Source: Leisingera coralii (GTDB taxonomy: Bacteria > Pseudomonadota > Alphaproteobacteria > Rhodobacterales > Rhodobacteraceae). Taken from it: 64,000 nucleotides of DNA. Below the pieces are notes generated by a model. The model saw nothing but the letters and a program-made list of their open reading frames with translations. It had not been told where the DNA came from and made no database searches. The stretch lies in assembly GCF_049056525.1 (NCBI RefSeq), contig NZ_JBHUPT010000063.1, positions 25,894 through 89,893 of the forward strand. Reading direction: 5' to 3'. Of the stretch, positions 16,951 through 24,718 are shown piece after piece (positions within the stretch are counted from its first letter, which is position 1; each line of letters starts with the position of its first letter). Position numbers and translations under genes: made by a program.

Positions 16951-18123
16951 ATGGATTTTGACACGATCATCGACCGCCGCGGCACCCACAGCTCGAAATG
17001 GGACAAAATGGAGACGCTGTTCGGCGTGTCCCCGCAGGACGGTCTGGCGATGTGGACGGCGGACTCCGACTATCAGACCGCGCCCTGTGTCATCGAGGCC
17101 GTCAAAAAGGCCGCCGAGCACGGCGTCTTCGGCTACTCCTGGCAGCACCCTGAGTATCTGCAGGCAGTGCAATGGTGGATGAAGAACCGCCACAGCTGGG
17201 ACATCGAAACCGATTGGGTGCTGACCACCCAGGGCCTGGGCAACGCCATCGCCCTGAGCCTGGATGTCTGGAGCCAGCCCGGCGACGGCGTGGTCATCTT
17301 CTCGCCCGTCTACCACGAGTTTGCCCACAAGGTGAACAAGGCCGGGCGCAAGGTCACCGAATGCCCGCTGGCGCGGGACGGCGGCGCCTACAACCTGGAT
17401 CTCGACGATGCCCAGTCGCGGCTGAACGGGACCGAGAAGCTGCTGCTGTGGTGCTCGCCGCAAAACCCGTCGGGCCGGGTCTGGACGCCGGAGGAGCTGC
17501 GCGCGGTTGCAGCCTTTGCCAAGCGCAACAACCTGATCCTGGTGTCGGACGAAATCCACCACGATCTGGTCTATCCCGGCAGCACCTTTGTTCCGATGGA
17601 TGTTGCCGCACCCGATGCGCGCGCCTGGACCGTTACCTTGACCGCCGCCTCCAAGACCTTCAACATCGCCGGGCAGCGGACCGGCAACATGATCATTCCG
17701 GATCCGGACCTGCGCGCCGCGATGCGCCAGCGGCTGAACACGCTGGATTACGACCCGAGCGCGCTTGGCGTTGCCATGATCACCGCGGCCTACTCCCCCG
17801 AAGGCGCCGAATGGGTTGATGCCCAGATCGCGCATCTGGAGGGCAACCGCAAACTGTTCGACGATGCGGTCAACGCGCTGCCGGGGCTGAAGTCGCTGCC
17901 GCTGCAGTCGACCTATCTGGCCTGGGTCGACTTCTCCGGAACGGGCATGAGCCGCGCGGAATTCATCAAGCGCCTGCGCGAAGACGCCAAGATCGCCACC
18001 TCGCCCGGTGACGGCTTCGGCACCGGCGGCGAGTTCATGGAACGCTTCAACCTGGCCACCCAGCGCGCCCGGGTCGAGGAAGCCTGCCGCCGCCTGACCA
18101 GGGCTTTCTCGGACCTGCAGTAA
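16951..18123 (+). CDS. PatB/MalY-type PLP-dependent C-S lyase
   Basis: This fold-type I PLP enzyme of 390 residues resembles PatB/MalY cystathionine beta-lyases, which release thiols, pyruvate and ammonia from cysteine conjugates. The start MDFDTIIDRRGTHSSKWD is typical. The PLP lysine lies in TAASKTFNIAG near residue 234, and the cofactor Asp in LILVSDEIHHDL. ATG at 16951 fits homology better than the open frame upstream. The L,D-transpeptidase gene follows after two bases, suggesting an operon. Substrate not determinable. Confidence 0.9.
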   Translation: MDFDTIIDRRGTHSSKWDKMETLFGVSPQDGLAMWTADSDYQTAPCVIEAVKKAAEHGVFGYSWQHPEYLQAVQWWMKNRHSWDIETDWVLTTQGLGNAIALSLDVWSQPGDGVVIFSPVYHEFAHKVNKAGRKVTECPLARDGGAYNLDLDDAQSRLNGTEKLLLWCSPQNPSGRVWTPEELRAVAAFAKRNNLILVSDEIHHDLVYPGSTFVPMDVAAPDARAWTVTLTAASKTFNIAGQRTGNMIIPDPDLRAAMRQRLNTLDYDPSALGVAMITAAYSPEGAEWVDAQIAHLEGNRKLFDDAVNALPGLKSLPLQSTYLAWVDFSGTGMSRAEFIKRLREDAKIATSPGDGFGTGGEFMERFNLATQRARVEEACRRLTRAFSDLQ

Positions 18124-18125
18124 CC

Positions 18126-18653
18126 ATGAAGCGCCTGCTGCGCCTTCTGGCGCTGGTTGTCCTGACTGGCGCCGCCTGGACCGCCTGGCAGGCCTTCTCT
18201 CCGCGCCCGGTGCCGCCGCAGGCCACGGCGGTGGACCGGATCGACCGCATCCTGATCGAGAAATCCGCCCGCCGCCTGACCGCCAGCCGCGGCGGCGAGA
18301 CGGTATTGGAATTCCCCATCGCGCTGGGTTTCGAACCGGCGGGCGACAAATTCCAGGAAGGCGACGGCAAAACCCCTGAGGGCACCTTTGTGATCGACCG
18401 GCGCAACCCCAACAGCGCCTATCACCTGTCACTGGGGATCAACTACCCCCAGCCCGAGGACCGCGCACGCGCGCACGCCGCAGGGGTCAGCCCCGGCGGC
18501 GATATCTTCATTCACGGACAGCCCAATTCGGTGGGCAGCCTGATCACCCTGCCCGGCGACTGGACCGCCGGCTGCATCGCCGTCAGCAATGAACAGATGG
18601 AAACGCTTTGGCGCCTGGCGCAGATCGGAACCGAGGTGGAAATCCGCCCCTGA
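18126..18653 (+). CDS. L,D-transpeptidase (YkuD domain)
   Basis: YkuD enzymes make 3-3 peptidoglycan cross-links or anchor lipoproteins, using a Cys nucleophile. This 175-residue protein has an N-terminal signal or anchor helix (LLRLLALVVLTGAAWTAW), the fold motif DGKTPEGTFVID, IFIHGQ and the active-site segment TAGCIAVSN, a variant of SHGCIRM. It starts two bases after the C-S lyase and should act in the periplasm. Confidence 0.9.
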   Translation: MKRLLRLLALVVLTGAAWTAWQAFSPRPVPPQATAVDRIDRILIEKSARRLTASRGGETVLEFPIALGFEPAGDKFQEGDGKTPEGTFVIDRRNPNSAYHLSLGINYPQPEDRARAHAAGVSPGGDIFIHGQPNSVGSLITLPGDWTAGCIAVSNEQMETLWRLAQIGTEVEIRP

Positions 18654-18662
18654 CCTGAAGCC

Positions 18663-19031
18663 TCAGATCTTGCCTTGCGACTGGTCGAAGGGGATCAGCC
18701 CGGCAGGCCCGTCCGGCGACTTGTAGAAATCCAAAGGCGCCTTGTCCGCGGCGGGGGTCGAGCGCTTGAACTCATACCGCATCTCGCCGCCCTCTTCCTC
18801 GCCGGCCACGATCAGGCATTGCGAGACATGGCGGGCACCATCGTAGATATCGACCAGCCCGCGCAGCATCGGCGCGGTTTCCGCCTCAACCGAGAACCCG
18901 GTCTTCCACAGCCGCAACACCGGATACAGCTCATTATCCGCCATCACCCGCAGCCGGCTCTTCTTCCGCATCCCCTGCAGGCGGGCGGTGTCCAGCGCTT
19001 CCTGCACGGCTTTGGGAACGTAGGTATTCAT
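18663..19031 (-). CDS. Conserved-looking hypothetical protein
   Basis: The 122-residue soluble protein is not one I recognise. It starts MNTYVPKAVQEALDTARLQG, has a basic patch KKSRLRVMA and a predicted alpha/beta core, with no signal or membrane segment. AAGG lies about ten bases before the ATG; the upstream extension of the frame crosses an AT-richer palindrome region and is probably not translated. It converges with the transpeptidase gene at a nine-base gap. Confidence 0.7.
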   Translation of the reverse strand: MNTYVPKAVQEALDTARLQGMRKKSRLRVMADNELYPVLRLWKTGFSVEAETAPMLRGLVDIYDGARHVSQCLIVAGEEEGGEMRYEFKRSTPAADKAPLDFYKSPDGPAGLIPFDQSQGKI

Positions 19032-19106
19032 AGCAGCAGCCTTCCAAATGCTTGGGTCGTCACGGGTTCTTCTTTTCAACGGTGCGTCACAAATAGATAA
19101 AATCAA

Positions 19107-19199
19107 GTGAACATTTTCGAAAATTTCACGGCAGCGCAATTTTGTTGCGCTTGTGCAGTGGCGCAGAGGCCTTGCGCGCTGCGTTGCATAGGCGCAAGG
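19107..19199. promoter_or_regulatory. Palindrome and two hairpins between divergent genes
   Basis: Three elements lie in the 215-base gap between the hypothetical gene and the glutathionyl reductase. ATTTTCGAAAAT at 19113-19124 is a perfect palindrome flanked by GTGAA and TTCAC. AGCGCAA-N5-TTGCGCT lies at 19133-19151, and CCTTGCGC-N14-GCGCAAGG at 19170-19199. The region is AT-richer than its surroundings and probably holds divergent promoters and an operator. Confidence 0.5.
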
Positions 19200-19246
19200 C
19201 CCCGTCATGCCTATGTTTGGACCGCACAGCAGCAGGAGCAGACACG

Positions 19247-20221
19247 ATGGGCCTTTTGATCGACGGGAAATGGCACGACCAATGGTATGATACCGATTCT
19301 ACCGGCGGCGCCTTCAAACGCAGCGAATCGCAGTTCCGCAACTGGATCACCGCAGACGGCAGTGCAGGCCCCTCGGGCGAAGGCGGCTTTCCGGCGGAAA
19401 GCGGGCGCTATCACCTGTACGTGTCGCTGGCCTGCCCCTGGGCCCACCGCACCCTGATCTTCCGCAAGCTGAAAGGGCTGGAAGACCACATCTCCGTCTC
19501 TGTCGTGCATCCCGACATGCTGGGCGAAGGCTGGACCTTCGAGACCGATGAACACGGCGCCACCGGCGATTCGCTGTTCGGCAGCTCCCATCTGCACCAG
19601 GTCTACACCCGCGCCGATCCCGGCTACACCGGCCGGGTGACGGTACCGGTTTTGTGGGACAAGACGCGAAACACCATCGTCTCCAACGAAAGCTCCGAGA
19701 TCATCCGGATGTTCAATTCGGCCTTCGACGGGATCACCGGCAATACCGAAGACTACTGGCCGGAGGAACTGCGCGAGCCGATCGAGGCGGTGAACGCCCG
19801 GGTTTACAGCACCGTCAACAACGGAGTCTACAAAAGCGGCTTTGCCACCTCGCAAGAGGCCTATGACGCCGCAGTAGAGCCGCTTTTCGAAAGCCTGGAC
19901 TGGCTGGAGGACCTGCTGTCGCAGCACCGCTACCTGCTGGGCGACCGCATCACCGAGGCCGACTGGCGGCTGTTCACAACCCTCCTGCGATTCGACCCGG
20001 TCTACCACGTGCATTTCAAGTGCAACCGCAAGCGGCTGGTGGATTACCCGAACCTCTGGGCCTACACCCGTGAGCTGTACCAGTGGCCCGGCGTGGCTGA
20101 GACCGTCGGCATGCACCACATCGTGCGCCACTATTACTACAGCCACGACACCATCAACCCGCACCGGATCATACCGGTCAATCCCAGGATTGACTGGAAG
20201 GAACCGCACCGCCGCGGCTGA
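19247..20221 (+). CDS. yqjG: Glutathionyl-hydroquinone reductase (YqjG/ECM4-type GST)
   Basis: These Xi-class glutathione transferases reduce S-glutathionyl hydroquinones. The 324-residue protein has the catalytic Cys in ACPWAHRTLIFRKLKGLE, the thioredoxin-fold segment VTVPVLWDKTRNTIVSNESSEIIRMF, and the helical C-domain with LLGDRITEADWRLFTTLLRFDPVY. CAGGAGCA eight or nine bases before the ATG fixes the start. A quinone-detoxification link with azoR or the homogentisate genes is possible but they are far away. Confidence 0.93.
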   Translation: MGLLIDGKWHDQWYDTDSTGGAFKRSESQFRNWITADGSAGPSGEGGFPAESGRYHLYVSLACPWAHRTLIFRKLKGLEDHISVSVVHPDMLGEGWTFETDEHGATGDSLFGSSHLHQVYTRADPGYTGRVTVPVLWDKTRNTIVSNESSEIIRMFNSAFDGITGNTEDYWPEELREPIEAVNARVYSTVNNGVYKSGFATSQEAYDAAVEPLFESLDWLEDLLSQHRYLLGDRITEADWRLFTTLLRFDPVYHVHFKCNRKRLVDYPNLWAYTRELYQWPGVAETVGMHHIVRHYYYSHDTINPHRIIPVNPRIDWKEPHRRG

Positions 20222-20285
20222 CCCCTGCGGCCTGACGCACCTGGCGCCAGATCCGCCTGTCCCGCATCAAATAGGGAGTTCACGC

Positions 20286-20315
20286 ATGGCGCCGGTTGCT
20301 TTAAGAAACGGGTAA
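20286..20315 (+). CDS. Candidate nine-residue upstream peptide before cobC
   Basis: The short frame reads MAPVALRNG and is preceded by AGGGAG seven bases upstream, a better ribosome binding site than the one before cobC itself. It ends seven bases before the first cobC ATG, so ribosomes finishing it could reinitiate there. No conservation data are available; it may be chance. Confidence 0.3.
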   Translation: MAPVALRNG

Positions 20316-20321
20316 TCTCAT

Positions 20322-21332
20322 ATGGCATCCGACCAGCCTGGAGAGAGATATCCACCGGTGACACCCGCGATGCCTGAACGCCCGCTTGATAACGCAACCC
20401 CGCCCCGGGACCACGGCGGCAACCTCAGCGCCGCCATGGCAGAGTTCGGCGGGTCCCGCAGCGGCTGGATGGACCTGTCGACGGGGATCAACCCGCATCC
20501 CTATCCGCTGCCGGAGTTCACTGCCGGCGACTGGGGGGCGCTGCCCGATGCCGATGCCCTGGCGGAGCTTGAGCGCGCAACGCGCGCGTTCTGGAATATC
20601 CCCGAAGAGGCCGCAGTGCTGGCCGCTCCGGGTGCCTCGGCGCTGATTGCCGCCCTGCCCGCCTTGGCCGCGCCGCAGTGGGTGCAGATCACCAAACCCA
20701 CCTACAACGAGCACGCCGCCGCCTTTGAGGCCCGCGGCTGGAAGGTCCGCGTTGATGGCCCCGCCGAGGCCCGCGTCGTAGTGCACCCGAACAATCCGGA
20801 CGGCCGCCTGTGGAACGAAGAGCATCTCACCTCACCGCTCACCATCATCGACGAGAGCTTCTGCGACGTCTGCCCGGAACAGAGCCTGATCCGCATGGCT
20901 GCCCGCCCCGGTGTCATTATTCTGAAAAGCTTCGGTAAATTCTGGGGCCTCGCGGGGCTGCGGCTGGGGTTCGCCATCGGCGACCCGCAGCTGATTGCAA
21001 AACTTGCCACCTGGCAGGGCCCCTGGGCCGTCTCCGGCCCCGCGTTGCGCACCGGGGCGCTGGCCTTGCGGGACCGCCAATGGGCCGAGGCCACCCGCAC
21101 CCGCCTCAGACAGGATGCCGCCCGGCTGGATGAACTGGTGCTGGCCAAGGGCGCCAGCCTGGCCGGCGGCACCGACCTGTTCCGGCTCTACAACGTCGAG
21201 GACGCCGCAACCTGGCAGCGCCAGCTGGCCCGCGCCCATGTCTGGAGCCGCATCTTCCCCTATTCCCGAACCTTTCTGCGCCTGGGCCTGCCGCCTTCGG
21301 ACGGCTGGGACCGGCTGGAGGCGGCGCTATGA
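20322..21332 (+). CDS. cobC: Threonine-phosphate decarboxylase (cobalamin synthesis)
   Basis: This PLP enzyme supplies the aminopropanol phosphate arm of cobalamin (CobC in Pseudomonas naming, CobD in Salmonella). The start of homology is DHGGNLSAAMAEFGG, followed by MDLSTGINPHPYPLP. The Lys is in LKSFGKFWGLAGLRLGF, and IIDESFCDV carries the cofactor Asp. The start is uncertain: ATG 20322, GTG 20358 and ATG 20370 are in frame and none has an ideal ribosome binding site. It overlaps cobD by ATGA. No cobalamin riboswitch was seen upstream. Confidence 0.92.
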   Translation: MASDQPGERYPPVTPAMPERPLDNATPPRDHGGNLSAAMAEFGGSRSGWMDLSTGINPHPYPLPEFTAGDWGALPDADALAELERATRAFWNIPEEAAVLAAPGASALIAALPALAAPQWVQITKPTYNEHAAAFEARGWKVRVDGPAEARVVVHPNNPDGRLWNEEHLTSPLTIIDESFCDVCPEQSLIRMAARPGVIILKSFGKFWGLAGLRLGFAIGDPQLIAKLATWQGPWAVSGPALRTGALALRDRQWAEATRTRLRQDAARLDELVLAKGASLAGGTDLFRLYNVEDAATWQRQLARAHVWSRIFPYSRTFLRLGLPPSDGWDRLEAAL

Positions 21333-22240
21333 GCACTGCTGCGATGCTGGTTGTTGCCCTGCTGCTGGATGCCGTCTTTGGCGAACCGAAATGGCTGTGG
21401 TCCCGCATGACCCACCCCGCAGTTCTGATGGGCAAGGCGGTTGGTTTCCTGGACCGCAAGCTCAACACCGGCAGCAACCGCCGCGGCCAGGGCGTTCTGG
21501 CGGCTCTGGCGCTGGTCCTGTGCGGCTATTTCGCGGGCAAGCTGCTGGCACTGCCGGGGGCGCTGATCGAAATCCTGGTTGCCGCCATCCTGATCGCCCA
21601 GCGGTCGCTGACGGAACATGTCACTGCTGTCGCCAAAGGGCTGCGCAGCAGCCTGGCGGAAGGCCGTGAGGCGGTAGCGATGATCGTCAGCCGCGACACG
21701 GCTGCCATGTCCGCGCCGCAAGTCGCCCGCTCCGCCATCGAAAGCGGGTCGGAGAACTTGTCCGACGGCGTCATCGCGCCTGCCTTCTGGTTCCTGATCG
21801 CCGGCCTGCCGGGGCTGATCATCTACAAGATGGTCAACACTGCCGACAGCATGATCGGCTACCGCAACGACCGCTACAAGGACTTCGGCTGGGCCTCCGC
21901 CCGGCTGGACGACCTGCTGAACCTGATCCCGGCGCGGCTCACCGGCCTGCTGATCGCCCTTGCCGGCGGCCAGCTGCGCCAGTGGAGCGCCATCGCCGCC
22001 GACGCCCGCAAGCACCGCTCGCCCAACGCCGGCTGGCCCGAAGCTGCCATGGCACGGTCGCTGGACACTGCCCTGGCCGGCCCGCGCTCCTACGACGGCC
22101 AGATGCGGGACTTTCCCTGGGTCCATGCCGATGGCGCCAAAAGCGCCAGCGCCGAAACCATCACCCGCTCCGTCACCCTGCTCTGGCAGGCCTGGGCAAT
22201 TGCCCTGGCCCTGACCATTGCCATTGCCGTGGTTTTCTAG
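21329..22240 (+). CDS. cobD: Adenosylcobinamide-phosphate synthase
   Basis: CobD (CbiB) is the inner-membrane enzyme joining adenosylcobyric acid to aminopropanol phosphate. The 303-residue protein has the signature LLLDAVFGEPKWLWSRMTHP at the N-terminus, SRDTAAMS, ESGSENLSDGVIAPAFWF and NTADSMIGYRNDRYKDFGW. It is coupled to cobC by a four-base overlap. The remaining cobalamin genes are not here, apart from bluB about 25 kb away. Confidence 0.95.
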   Translation: MSTAAMLVVALLLDAVFGEPKWLWSRMTHPAVLMGKAVGFLDRKLNTGSNRRGQGVLAALALVLCGYFAGKLLALPGALIEILVAAILIAQRSLTEHVTAVAKGLRSSLAEGREAVAMIVSRDTAAMSAPQVARSAIESGSENLSDGVIAPAFWFLIAGLPGLIIYKMVNTADSMIGYRNDRYKDFGWASARLDDLLNLIPARLTGLLIALAGGQLRQWSAIAADARKHRSPNAGWPEAAMARSLDTALAGPRSYDGQMRDFPWVHADGAKSASAETITRSVTLLWQAWAIALALTIAIAVVF

Positions 22241-22285
22241 CACATAGGATCCCATGGGAGCGGAAAGACAAGGAGCGCCAGAGTC

Positions 22286-23455
22286 ATGCGCCTATTGCCC
22301 TTTGCCCTCGCGGTGAGCCTGCTGCCTGCAGCAGCGGCGGCCCAATGCGGCGGCGGCTTTCAGAATTTCGTCAGCCTTTTGAAAGACGAGGCGGTCCAGG
22401 CCGGCTATGGCATAACCACCGTCAACGCCTTCTTTGACGGCACCCGCCAGGACCGCCGCGTGCTCAAGGCCGACAGGGCGCAGGGGGTCTTCCAGAAGCC
22501 TTTCATCGACTTCTCCCGCCGCCTGATCTCGCAGGACCGCCTGCGGCGCGGCTTGCAGATGTCGCAGAAGCACGACAGCACCTTCCAGCGGATCGAGAGC
22601 ACCTACGGCATCAGCCGCGGCGTGCTGCTGGCCTTCTGGGCGTTCGAGACCGACTACGGCGGCTATCAGGGTGATTACAACACCCGCGACGCGCTGGTGA
22701 CGCTGGCCCATGACTGCCGCCGCCCGGAGCTGTTCCGGCCGCAGGTCTTTTCGGCGCTGGAACTGTTCCGCCAGGGCAATTTCGACCCCAAGCGCACCAC
22801 CGGCGCCTGGGCGGGTGAGATCGGCATGGTGCAGATGCTGCCCAGCGACATTCTGGAACACGGCGTCGATGCCGACGGCGACGGCAAGGTCAGCCTGAAA
22901 ACCTCAGCCCCGGACGCGCTGATGTCCGGCGCCCGGATGCTGTCGCACCTGGGCTGGCAGCCCGGGCAGCCCTGGCTGCAGGAAGTCACCATCCCCGCCG
23001 GGATGGATCTGTCTCTGACCGGCACCGCCCGCAAGAAGACCGTGGCGCAATGGCGGGAACTGGGCGTTTCAGCCCGTGACGGCAGCCTGCCCGATCCCAC
23101 CATGCGCGCCTCCCTTCTGCTGCCGCAGGGGCACAAGGGGCCAGCCTTCCTCGCCTACCCCAACTTTGATGTCTACTTCGAGTGGAACCAAAGCTTCACC
23201 TACGTGCTCACCGCCGCCTATTTCGCCAACCGGCTGGAAGGTGCAGAGGTCTACAACGCCGGCAGGCCCGACAGCGGGCTGACCGGCACCCAGATGAAGC
23301 AGCTGCAGCAAAAACTGCAGGCGCGCGGCCACAATGTCGGCGATATCGACGGCATCCTCGGCGCCCGCACCCGGCTTGCCGTGCAGAAAGAGCAGCAACG
23401 CCTCGGCCTGCCTGCCGACGCCTGGCCCACGCCTGCCCTGCTGAAGAAGCTGTGA
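22286..23455 (+). CDS. Lytic murein transglycosylase with peptidoglycan-binding domain
   Basis: This 389-residue MltB-family enzyme cleaves peptidoglycan glycan strands. It has a signal peptide (LLPFALAVSLLPAAAAA), the catalytic Glu in AFWAFETDYG, then GEIGMVQMLPSDI and YFEWNQSFTYVLTAAYFANRL. A C-terminal PG_binding_1 domain runs from about residue 325 (TQMKQLQQKLQARG, DGILGARTRLAVQ). It acts in the periplasm. A clear terminator follows at 23543. Confidence 0.93.
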   Translation: MRLLPFALAVSLLPAAAAAQCGGGFQNFVSLLKDEAVQAGYGITTVNAFFDGTRQDRRVLKADRAQGVFQKPFIDFSRRLISQDRLRRGLQMSQKHDSTFQRIESTYGISRGVLLAFWAFETDYGGYQGDYNTRDALVTLAHDCRRPELFRPQVFSALELFRQGNFDPKRTTGAWAGEIGMVQMLPSDILEHGVDADGDGKVSLKTSAPDALMSGARMLSHLGWQPGQPWLQEVTIPAGMDLSLTGTARKKTVAQWRELGVSARDGSLPDPTMRASLLLPQGHKGPAFLAYPNFDVYFEWNQSFTYVLTAAYFANRLEGAEVYNAGRPDSGLTGTQMKQLQQKLQARGHNVGDIDGILGARTRLAVQKEQQRLGLPADAWPTPALLKKL

Positions 23456-23542
23456 GTCGCGCGCCTCATTTGCAAATCATCAACTTCCGGGGTATAAATT
23501 CCCTTATAGAGAAGGTTGTTCAGTAATCTCACCGAACAATGT

Positions 23543-23577
23543 GCCGGGTAGAGTTGCAGCTCTACCCGGCTTTCTTA
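23543..23577 (+). terminator. Rho-independent terminator after the lytic transglycosylase
   Basis: GCCGGGTAGAG (23543-23553) and CTCTACCCGGC (23560-23570) form a perfect 11-base stem with a six-base loop, followed by TTTCTTATT. It lies about 90 bases past the stop codon. Together with the candidate small gene at 23586, it accounts for most of the 320-base gap between 23456 and 23775. Confidence 0.85.
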
Positions 23578-23585
23578 TTCCGGGA

Positions 23586-23687
23586 TCAGAGATACTCCAG
23601 AACAAGCTTCAGGATGGACACAAACAGCGCAGCCGCTGTCAGCCTGACCATCCATTTAGAGAAGGATTTTTGATCCAGTGATCTCAC
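23586..23687 (-). CDS. Candidate single-helix micro-protein (33 residues or fewer)
   Basis: From a GTG at 23687 this frame gives a short polar start, then the helix VRLTAAALFVSILKLVLEYL and a stop. An AAAGGAGG element at 23687-23694 is a near-perfect ribosome binding site but overlaps that GTG. The best-spaced codon (8 bases) is CTG at 23678, in the same frame. CCGCAA-N3-TTGCGG forms a small hairpin just upstream. The size and helix fit a small membrane protein, but this is inference. Confidence 0.4.
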   Translation of the reverse strand: MRSLDQKSFSKWMVRLTAAALFVSILKLVLEYL

Positions 23688-23775
23688 CTCCTTTCGCCGC
23701 AAGGGTTGCGGTTCGCTAAAAGTAGAGGTGAATTATTGGGAGTTTGTTAACCCGCCGGCCCATCGAAGAGCCCCA

Positions 23776-24132
23776 CTACCGCACCGGGAACCGCTCGCCC
23801 TTTTCGGTGATCAGGATCACCCGGCTGCCGTTGCGGACGTACAGGTCGCAGCGGGCAAAACCGTTGGTGAAATCCACGCAGATACTGCCATCCTCGGCGA
23901 TCCGGTAGGTGCCCCAGGCAGTGCCGCCGCCGTTCTCCAGGGAATAGGTGTAGGAATAGGCGCCACCGCTGCCATACAGCGACTCGCCGCCGTCATAGAA
24001 CCGGAAGGACTGCCCCGGCAGCGCCTCCAGCTCATCCCGCGCAAACGGGGCATCACCCGGGCGCAGCTGCCAGTCCGCGGCCTGCGCCGCGCCCGCCGCC
24101 AGGCACAGAAAAAGGGGCATGATCCATTTCAT
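23776..24132 (-). CDS. Secreted protein of unknown function
   Basis: The 118-residue protein has a signal peptide (MKWIMPLFLCLAAGAAQA) and then a compact beta-rich domain with SYTYSLENGGGTAWGTYRI and CVDFTNGFARCDLYV, which could form one disulphide. I do not recognise a named family. It should be periplasmic. It stands alone, about 60 bases from the next minus-strand gene upstream. Confidence 0.75.
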   Translation of the reverse strand: MKWIMPLFLCLAAGAAQAADWQLRPGDAPFARDELEALPGQSFRFYDGGESLYGSGGAYSYTYSLENGGGTAWGTYRIAEDGSICVDFTNGFARCDLYVRNGSRVILITEKGERFPVR

Positions 24133-24190
24133 GCCCCCACCTTAGCGTCTGTTTTTTCAACCGGCCGTCACGATGCGGTGACAGCCGCGC

Positions 24191-24658
24191 TTACCAGTCG
24201 ATGAAGGTCTCGAAATCCTGCATCGCCCGGGTCCACAGGCTTACCGCCTGGGCAAAGTCATCCGGGCTCATACCGTCATTGCCAAGGAACACATCCATCT
24301 CGATCCGCGCCGAGCCTTCCTCGGAGATGTAGCCGCGGGCAAAGCGGTTTTCGTTGTTCCACTCGTTGATCTTGGCCAGGCGCACGCTGCCCTCGGTCTG
24401 ATAGCCTGAGAAGAACTGGATGGCGTTGCAGTCGGTGTTGTTGTCGCAACCGTAGTAATAGACCGAAAAGTCGTTGCCGTAATACTCCACCTTGACGTTC
24501 GGATCGCCGACGCTGTCGGTGGTCAGCTCCACCTTGGCACCTTCGTCCTTGAAGAAATCGGCCACGCTGTCGCCGGTCTTGGCCACCACATTCCCGGCCG
24601 CCGCCGCAACCGGCAGCATCAGCGCCGCGGAGGCGGCAATTGCTTTGAGCATATTCAT
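24191..24658 (-). CDS. Secreted YbjN-domain protein
   Basis: The 155-residue protein has a signal peptide (MLKAIAASAALMLPVAAAAG) and a YbjN-like domain: VEYYGNDFSVYYYGCD, then INEWNNENRFARGYISEEG. Such domains resemble type III secretion chaperones; exported versions have no defined role. Two close Cys residues may form a disulphide. GGAGAGACAA precedes the ATG. It lies downstream of the cell-wall genes but on the other strand. Confidence 0.8.
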   Translation of the reverse strand: MNMLKAIAASAALMLPVAAAAGNVVAKTGDSVADFFKDEGAKVELTTDSVGDPNVKVEYYGNDFSVYYYGCDNNTDCNAIQFFSGYQTEGSVRLAKINEWNNENRFARGYISEEGSARIEMDVFLGNDGMSPDDFAQAVSLWTRAMQDFETFIDW

Positions 24659-24718
24659 TTGTCTCTCCACCAATAAATTCTGCGCGCGCCCGCACCGATC
24701 CCCGCAGCGCCAGTCCGC

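Noticed and set aside
20222..20321. Cobalamin riboswitch before cobC
   Set aside because: No B12-box sequence or suitable long structured leader in the 100-base gap.
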